NCBI RefSeq assembly: GCF_014534645.1
Contig: NZ_JACVQF010000234.1
Span: 120,484-184,483, forward strand
Length of the DNA: 64,000 nucleotides
DNA from: Streptomyces griseicoloratus
Lineage (GTDB): Bacteria > Actinomycetota > Actinomycetes > Streptomycetales > Streptomycetaceae
Direction: 5' to 3'
The notes under the pieces were generated by a model that saw only the letters and a list, made by a program, of their open reading frames with translations, made no database searches and was not told where the DNA came from. The translations under genes and the position numbers were made by a program. Every line of letters begins with the position of its first letter. Position 1 is the stretch's first letter. Below, piece by piece: positions 60,048-64,000 of this stretch.

Positions 60048-60653
60048 ATGACCGACCCGGTGACGCTGGACGGCGAGGGCTCGATCGGCGAGTTCGACGA
60101 GAAGCGGGCCGAGAACGCCGTGCGCGAACTGCTGATCGCGGTCGGCGAGGACCCGGACCGCGAGGGCCTGCGGGAGACGCCGGCCCGGGTGGCACGGGCG
60201 TACAAGGAGATATTCGCGGGGCTGTGGCAGCAGCCCGAGGACGTGCTGACCACCACGTTCGACCTGGGGCACGACGAGATGGTCCTGGTGAAGGACATCG
60301 AGGTGTTCTCCACCTGTGAGCACCATCTCGTGCCGTTCCGCGGTGTCGCCCACGTCGGCTACATCCCGTCGGCCAGTGGCAAGATCACCGGGCTGTCCAA
60401 GCTGGCCCGCCTCGTGGACGTCTACGCCCGCCGTCCGCAGGTGCAGGAACGACTCACCACGCAGATCGCGGACTCCCTGATGGAGATCCTGGAGCCGCGC
60501 GGTGTGATCGTCGTCGTGGAGTGCGAGCACATGTGCATGTCGATGCGGGGTATCCGCAAGCCCGGCGCGAAGACCATCACGTCGGCGGTGCGCGGTCAGC
60601 TGCGGGACGCGGCGACCCGCAACGAGGCGATGAGCCTGATCATGGCCCAGTGA
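60048..60653 (+). CDS. folE: GTP cyclohydrolase I
   Basis: The 201-residue enzyme converts GTP to 7,8-dihydroneopterin triphosphate, the first step of folate synthesis. The zinc ligands are in [10 protein letters not shown] and VECEHMCMS; the core [18 protein letters not shown] and [20 protein letters not shown] are typical. The ATG at 60048 follows AACGAGG. It converges with the DUF3180 gene 13 bases away and is the only folate gene here on the plus strand. Confidence 0.97.
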   Translation: MTDPVTLDGEGSIGEFDEKRAENAVRELLIAVGEDPDREGLRETPARVARAYKEIFAGLWQQPEDVLTTTFDLGHDEMVLVKDIEVFSTCEHHLVPFRGVAHVGYIPSASGKITGLSKLARLVDVYARRPQVQERLTTQIADSLMEILEPRGVIVVVECEHMCMSMRGIRKPGAKTITSAVRGQLRDAATRNEAMSLIMAQ

Positions 60654-60666
60654 GCCCGCGGCGGCC

Positions 60667-61155
60667 TCAGGCCGCCGGGGCAGCGCCCGCGTGGTCGTTG
60701 TCGTCGTCCTCCGGGAGCCTGCACACGCGCTCCAGGAAGAGGGCGGCCGCTATGACACCGATGCCCGCCAGGACCGAGAAGCCGGCGTAGATGGCCTGGT
60801 CGCGGCGGGCGGGGATGTCCAGGGACTCCAGCAGGAAGACGCCCGTGCCGCCGTACATACCGGCGACGAGGGCGGCCACCAGGGCGCTGGCCTGCCCGAA
60901 GACGACCGCGCGGGCCGCCATCAGCGGGTCGACGCCCTTGGCGCCGGGGACCCGGTCGCGCTGGGCCTTCAGGCGGGCGCGCAGCGAGAGTGCCGTGGCC
61001 AGCAGGACCACGGCGATCAGGGCGAGGACGACGGGGGCGGCCAGAGGGACGCTGGGGAGGGTCCCGACCGAGTTCCACAGGCGGGCGCCCGCCCAGGACA
61101 GGACTGCGGCGACGACGAAGACGCCTGCCAGCACCCTGATGCGCAACTCTTTCAC
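60667..61155 (-). CDS. DUF3180-family membrane protein
   Basis: The 162-residue protein has four hydrophobic helices (starts near 7, 40, 85 and 125), a basic loop RARLKAQRDRVPGAKGVD and an acidic C-terminal tail EDDDNDHAG. It belongs to DUF3180, encoded beside folK in actinobacteria. Its function is unknown. It ends the minus-strand folate cluster. Confidence 0.88.
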   Translation of the reverse strand: MKELRIRVLAGVFVVAAVLSWAGARLWNSVGTLPSVPLAAPVVLALIAVVLLATALSLRARLKAQRDRVPGAKGVDPLMAARAVVFGQASALVAALVAGMYGGTGVFLLESLDIPARRDQAIYAGFSVLAGIGVIAAALFLERVCRLPEDDDNDHAGAAPAA

Positions 61156-61216
61156 GGTGTCCCTTCGGTTCCCCCGGATGTCCGGTTCCGGACGTCGGCC
61201 GTCTCGACCTTAACGA

Positions 61217-61828
61217 CTACTCGGGCAGCCGGAGTTCCAGGTCGGCGCGGGGTGCGACGCCGGCCCGCGTGACGGCCTCCAGAAGGTCCGCGACCGGGCC
61301 CCGGCCGGGCAGCAGGGCCTCGGGGTCCAGGTCGTGCCAGGGGGCGAGGACGAAGGCGCGTTCGTGGGCGCGGGGGTGCGGAAGGGTGAGCTGCGGGTCG
61401 TCGGAGACGACGTCGGCGTAGGCGACGATGTCGACGTCGAGGGTGCGCGGGCCCCAGCGCTCGTCGCGTACGCGGTGGAAGGCCTCCTCGACGGCGTGCG
61501 CCCGCTCCAGCAGGGAGGAAGGGGGAAGCGTGGTCTTCAGGACGACGACCGCGTTGAAGTACGACGGCTGGGTGCCGGGCTCGACGCCCCACGGCTCCGT
61601 CTCGTAGACCGGCGAGACGCCTTTGACGCGCACGCCGGGGGTGTCCTCCAGCGCGTCGATGGCGCCCTGGAGGGTCTCCAGGCGGTTGCCGAGGTTGGAA
61701 CCGAGGGCGATCACGGCGCGCTTGGGGTTGGACAGGGTCGAGTCGGCGGCGTCGACCTTCTCGACGACCGAGGCGGGTACCGGCTGGACGGTCGGGTCGC
61801 TGGGACCTTTGGTGAACGGGGCACTCAT
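61217..61828 (-). CDS. folK: 2-amino-4-hydroxy-6-hydroxymethyldihydropteridine pyrophosphokinase
   Basis: The 203-residue HPPK starts with about 35 residues of disordered sequence, then AVIALGSNLGNRLETLQ. RDERWGPRTLDVDIV is the magnesium-binding signature (DxD), and LTLPHPRAHERAFVL is the C-terminal signature. It makes the pyrophosphate substrate for FolP. Its ATG overlaps the folB stop by 4 bases. Confidence 0.95.
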   Translation of the reverse strand: MSAPFTKGPSDPTVQPVPASVVEKVDAADSTLSNPKRAVIALGSNLGNRLETLQGAIDALEDTPGVRVKGVSPVYETEPWGVEPGTQPSYFNAVVVLKTTLPPSSLLERAHAVEEAFHRVRDERWGPRTLDVDIVAYADVVSDDPQLTLPHPRAHERAFVLAPWHDLDPEALLPGRGPVADLLEAVTRAGVAPRADLELRLPE

Positions 61829-62184
61829 ACACGGCTCCGGATGATGGTGACGGTCACGTCGTCGAAGGGGACCGTGATCGGTGCGTCCGGCTTGTGGACG
61901 CAGACCTCGACCTCCTCCACCCCCTCGTGCTTCAGACAGACCTGGGCGATGCGCTCGGCGAGGGTCTCGACGAGGTTGACGGGCTCGCCCTCGACGACGG
62001 CCACGACCTCCTCGGCCACGATGCCGTAGTGCACGGTCTTCGCCAGGTCGTCGTCGGCCGCGGCCGGCCGGGTGTCCAGGCCAAGGACGACATCCACGAG
62101 GAAGGTCTGGCCCTCCTCGCGCTCCTTGGGGAACACACCGTGGTGCCCGCGGGCCTTCAGGCCGCGCAGCGCGACACGATCCAC
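61825..62184 (-). CDS. folB: Dihydroneopterin aldolase
   Basis: The 119-residue enzyme (VDRVALRGLKARGHHGVFPK...) has the catalytic GHHGVF segment and the typical NLVETLAERIAQVCL helix. It forms 6-hydroxymethyl-dihydropterin. GTG 62184 was chosen because AGGAG is 7 bases upstream; GTG 62193 is too close to that site. Confidence 0.93.
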   Translation of the reverse strand: MDRVALRGLKARGHHGVFPKEREEGQTFLVDVVLGLDTRPAAADDDLAKTVHYGIVAEEVVAVVEGEPVNLVETLAERIAQVCLKHEGVEEVEVCVHKPDAPITVPFDDVTVTIIRSRV

Positions 62185-62500
62185 GCGAATCACTCCTGCA
62201 GTCGTCGGTCTCGGCCGGTCCTCACCGCGTGCGGGCGGCACGCCGGCCTGCAGTCGAATCTACCCGCGAGCACCGACAGTGCCGGGCCACGGGGGGCGTC
62301 GGACCGGGGGCAGCCCAGGAGGTTTCACCGTACGTTTGCCCTGGCGGGCCCGGCGGCTCACGGGCTGGTGGCCGCCCTTACCCGCCGGTCCGTGATTCCA
62401 GCCACTTCTTGGCCACTTCTTGATCCGGTTCTTGATCCGGTTCATGGGCCGGTGGTCCGGCTCTTGGTCCGGGCGGGTCCTCGGCGTTGCTCCTACCCAC
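62185..62500. other. Spacer between folB and the NTF2-like gene
   Basis: The 316 bases hold no convincing ORF. Short direct repeats occur near 62400-62450 (GGCCACTTCTTG twice, TTGATCCGGTTC twice). A promoter for folB-folK could lie here but no consensus was seen. Confidence 0.5.
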
Positions 62501-63004
62501 TCAGGAGGGTGTGTCCTCGCCCTCCTCCTCGTCGGATTCGGCCAGCACCGGCGAGGCGTGGTGCGACCAGAGCTTCCAGCCGGAGGGCGTGCGCCGGAAG
62601 GCGTTGGTGGCGACGACGAGCTGGCCGACGAGCGGGCCCAGCTCCTCGCCCTCGTCGGGGGCGGGGCCGCCGCTGAGGATGTTCTCCGTGCAGGTCACCA
62701 GGGCGGTGTCGCCGGTGACGGAGACGTGCACGTCGGTGAGGAAGAACTGGATGTAGTCGGTGTTCGCCATGATCAGCGCGTACGACCTGAGCACCTCGCC
62801 GCGGCCGGTGAGCACCGGCCAGCCGGGGTGGACGCACGAGACCACGCCGGCGTCGGCCGGGTCGTGGTACGTCTCGTCGATGCCCAGGTCGGACGGGGTG
62901 AGCCACAGCTCGGACACCTTTTCGAAATCGCCCCGCTCCAGTGCCTCGTAGAAGGCGGTGTTGGCGGCCTCGACCTGTTCGACGTCGATGTGGGGGGCGT
63001 TCAC
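62501..63004 (-). CDS. NTF2-like (SnoaL/CaMKII-association-like) protein
   Basis: The 167-residue protein from GTG 63004 begins VNAPHIDVEQVEAANTAFYEAL and has the NTF2-fold helices and strands (ERGDFEKVSELWLTPSDLGI, TDYIQFFLTDVHVSVTGD, GWKLWSHHASPV). Members bind small hydrophobic ligands or act as isomerases or hydrolases; nothing identifies the ligand. It starts overlapping the folP stop (TGA/GTG), so it is co-translated with folP. The C-terminus is acidic (ESDEEEGED). Confidence 0.88.
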   Translation of the reverse strand: MNAPHIDVEQVEAANTAFYEALERGDFEKVSELWLTPSDLGIDETYHDPADAGVVSCVHPGWPVLTGRGEVLRSYALIMANTDYIQFFLTDVHVSVTGDTALVTCTENILSGGPAPDEGEELGPLVGQLVVATNAFRRTPSGWKLWSHHASPVLAESDEEEGEDTPS

Positions 63005-63891
63005 CGGGCTCCTTCTGCGCCCTCGTCCGCCGCCCGCGCGCCCTCGATGGCGCGTGCGACCCGGACGGCGTCGGCCGTCGCCCGGACCTCGTGCACGCGC
63101 ACGGCCCATGCGCCGGCGTGCGCCGCGAGCGCCGAGACGGCGGCCGTGGCCGCGTCGCGCTCGCGCGCGGGCGGCGGGGAGCCCTCCGGTCCGGCGAGGA
63201 CCCGGCCGAGGAACCGCTTGCGGGAGGCCGCGACGAGCAGGGGGTGGCCGAGGTCCAGCAGGCGGTCCAGGTGGGCCAGGAGGACGAGGTCGTGCTCGGC
63301 GTCCTTGGAGAACCCGAGGCCGGGGTCGACGACGATGCGGTCGGGGGCGATGCCGCCCTCCAGAACGGCCTCCACGCGTGCGTGGAGCTCGTCGACGACC
63401 TCGGTGACCACGTCGTCGTACGCGCCGCGGACGTTGCCGCCTTCGAGCAGGCCGCGCCAGTGCATGACGACGAAGGGGGCGCCGGCGTCCGCGACGACCG
63501 GGATCATGCGGGGGTCGGCGAGGCCGCCGGAGACGTCGTTGACGAGGGCGGCGCCGGCGGCGAGGGCCTGCTCGGCGACGGAGGCGCGCATGGTGTCGAC
63601 GGAGATCGTGACGCCCTCGGAGGCCAGTCCGCGCACGACCGGGACGACCCGCCTGAGCTCCTCCTCCTCGTCGACGCGGGTGGCGCCCGGGCGGGTGGAC
63701 TCGCCGCCGACGTCGACCAGGTCCGCGCCCTCGGCGACCAGGTCGAGGCCGTGCTTGATGGCGGCCGTCGTGTCGAACCAGCGACCGCCGTCGGAGAAGG
63801 AGTCGGGGGTCACGTTGACGACCCCCATGACCGCGCAGCGGTCCCATGCGGTCAGTCCCGCCAGATGGCGGCGGCCGGTCTGCTTGCTCAT
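63001..63891 (-). CDS. folP: Dihydropteroate synthase
   Basis: The 296-residue TIM-barrel enzyme joins p-aminobenzoate to the pterin pyrophosphate. It has GVVNVTPDSFSDGG, DVGGESTRPGATRV, VNDVSGGLADP and the pterin-binding VVDPGLGFSK, plus SRKRFLGR. ATG 63891 (MSKQTGRRHLAGLTA) was used. It is the sulfonamide target. It starts the cluster folP, NTF2-like, folB, folK, DUF3180. Confidence 0.96.
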   Translation of the reverse strand: MSKQTGRRHLAGLTAWDRCAVMGVVNVTPDSFSDGGRWFDTTAAIKHGLDLVAEGADLVDVGGESTRPGATRVDEEEELRRVVPVVRGLASEGVTISVDTMRASVAEQALAAGAALVNDVSGGLADPRMIPVVADAGAPFVVMHWRGLLEGGNVRGAYDDVVTEVVDELHARVEAVLEGGIAPDRIVVDPGLGFSKDAEHDLVLLAHLDRLLDLGHPLLVAASRKRFLGRVLAGPEGSPPPARERDAATAAVSALAAHAGAWAVRVHEVRATADAVRVARAIEGARAADEGAEGAR

Positions 63892-64000
63892 GTGTTCAGC
63901 GTAGGCCCAGTGGGCGGGCGGCTCCGGTGGTGGTGCCGCGGGTGCCTGCGGCGCTTGGGCGGGGATGCCTGCGGCGGCCTGTGCTGCTTCGGTGGGGGTG
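63892..64000. other. Upstream region of folP at the window edge
   Basis: The final 109 bases contain GC-rich sequence with repeats of GCCTGCGGCG; they may be the 3' end or the leader of another gene. No assignment is made. Confidence 0.3.

Noticed and set aside
57465-60530. Minus-strand open frame of 1021 codons opposite hpt-ftsH-folE
   Set aside because: Antisense shadow; the three plus-strand genes carry intact catalytic motifs and proper starts.

Overview
The window is high-GC actinobacterial chromosome, almost certainly Streptomyces and close to S. coelicolor. The evidence is the GC-rich third codon positions, frequent GTG/TTG starts, very few TTA codons, and recognisable bldG, tipA, SARP-type regulator, DUF397/XRE/ATPase triad and MFS-thymidylate kinase fusion genes. 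No phage, IS element, rRNA or CRISPR array was seen. The only RNA gene found is one tRNA-Thr.

Left part (1-12 kb). After the 3' end of an unassigned gene come a CooC/MinD-type P-loop ATPase and a divergent protein with a degenerate Fic motif, then a HAD phosphatase. An eight-reading-frame chain follows, mostly overlapping by a few bases, for a Tad/Flp-type secretion or pilus system: CpaE-like, TadA, TadB, TadC, a possible 43-codon coupling ORF, a DUF4244 pilin, TadE and a TadE-like protein. A convergent DECH-box helicase faces it. This is the actinobacterial 'helicase/secretion neighbourhood'. TTA codons in the first gene and in the coupling ORF suggest control by bldA.

12-28 kb. The anti-sigma antagonist bldG and its partner anti-sigma gene are followed by the proton-pumping pyrophosphatase hppA, a lipoprotein, a methyltransferase, a small membrane protein, topA, the tmk fusion, holB, a secreted peptidase and tRNA-Thr(CGT) with a strong terminator.

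28-39 kb. This part carries a glycosyltransferase, a large SARP-NB-ARC-TPR regulator, a second family A DNA polymerase, a Clp-N/HTH protein with a probable autoregulated leaderless promoter, a LysE exporter, a DUF2786 protein, tandem repeats and two lipoproteins.

39-46 kb. Zinc-independent ribosomal protein paralogues (S14, L28, L33, L31, S18) diverge from a Zur-box-like site, with a COG0523 protein that has lost its P-loop. Next are a DUF397/ATPase/XRE regulatory triad with a shared 29-base upstream element, an aldehyde dehydrogenase and a DinB-like protein.

46-64 kb. A PadR-controlled ABC exporter, tipA with its promoter, DedA and ThrE membrane proteins, ppa, dacB and a zincin lead into tilS, hpt, ftsH and folE. 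These converge with the folate cluster folP, an NTF2-like gene, folB, folK and a DUF3180 gene.

The less ordinary signals are the TTA-bearing coupling ORF in the Tad operon, the 29-base element shared by two genes of the triad, the operator/promoter of the Clp-N/HTH gene, the P-loop-less COG0523 protein and the degenerate Fic protein. All function statements rest on reading the sequence and on family knowledge; no database search was run.
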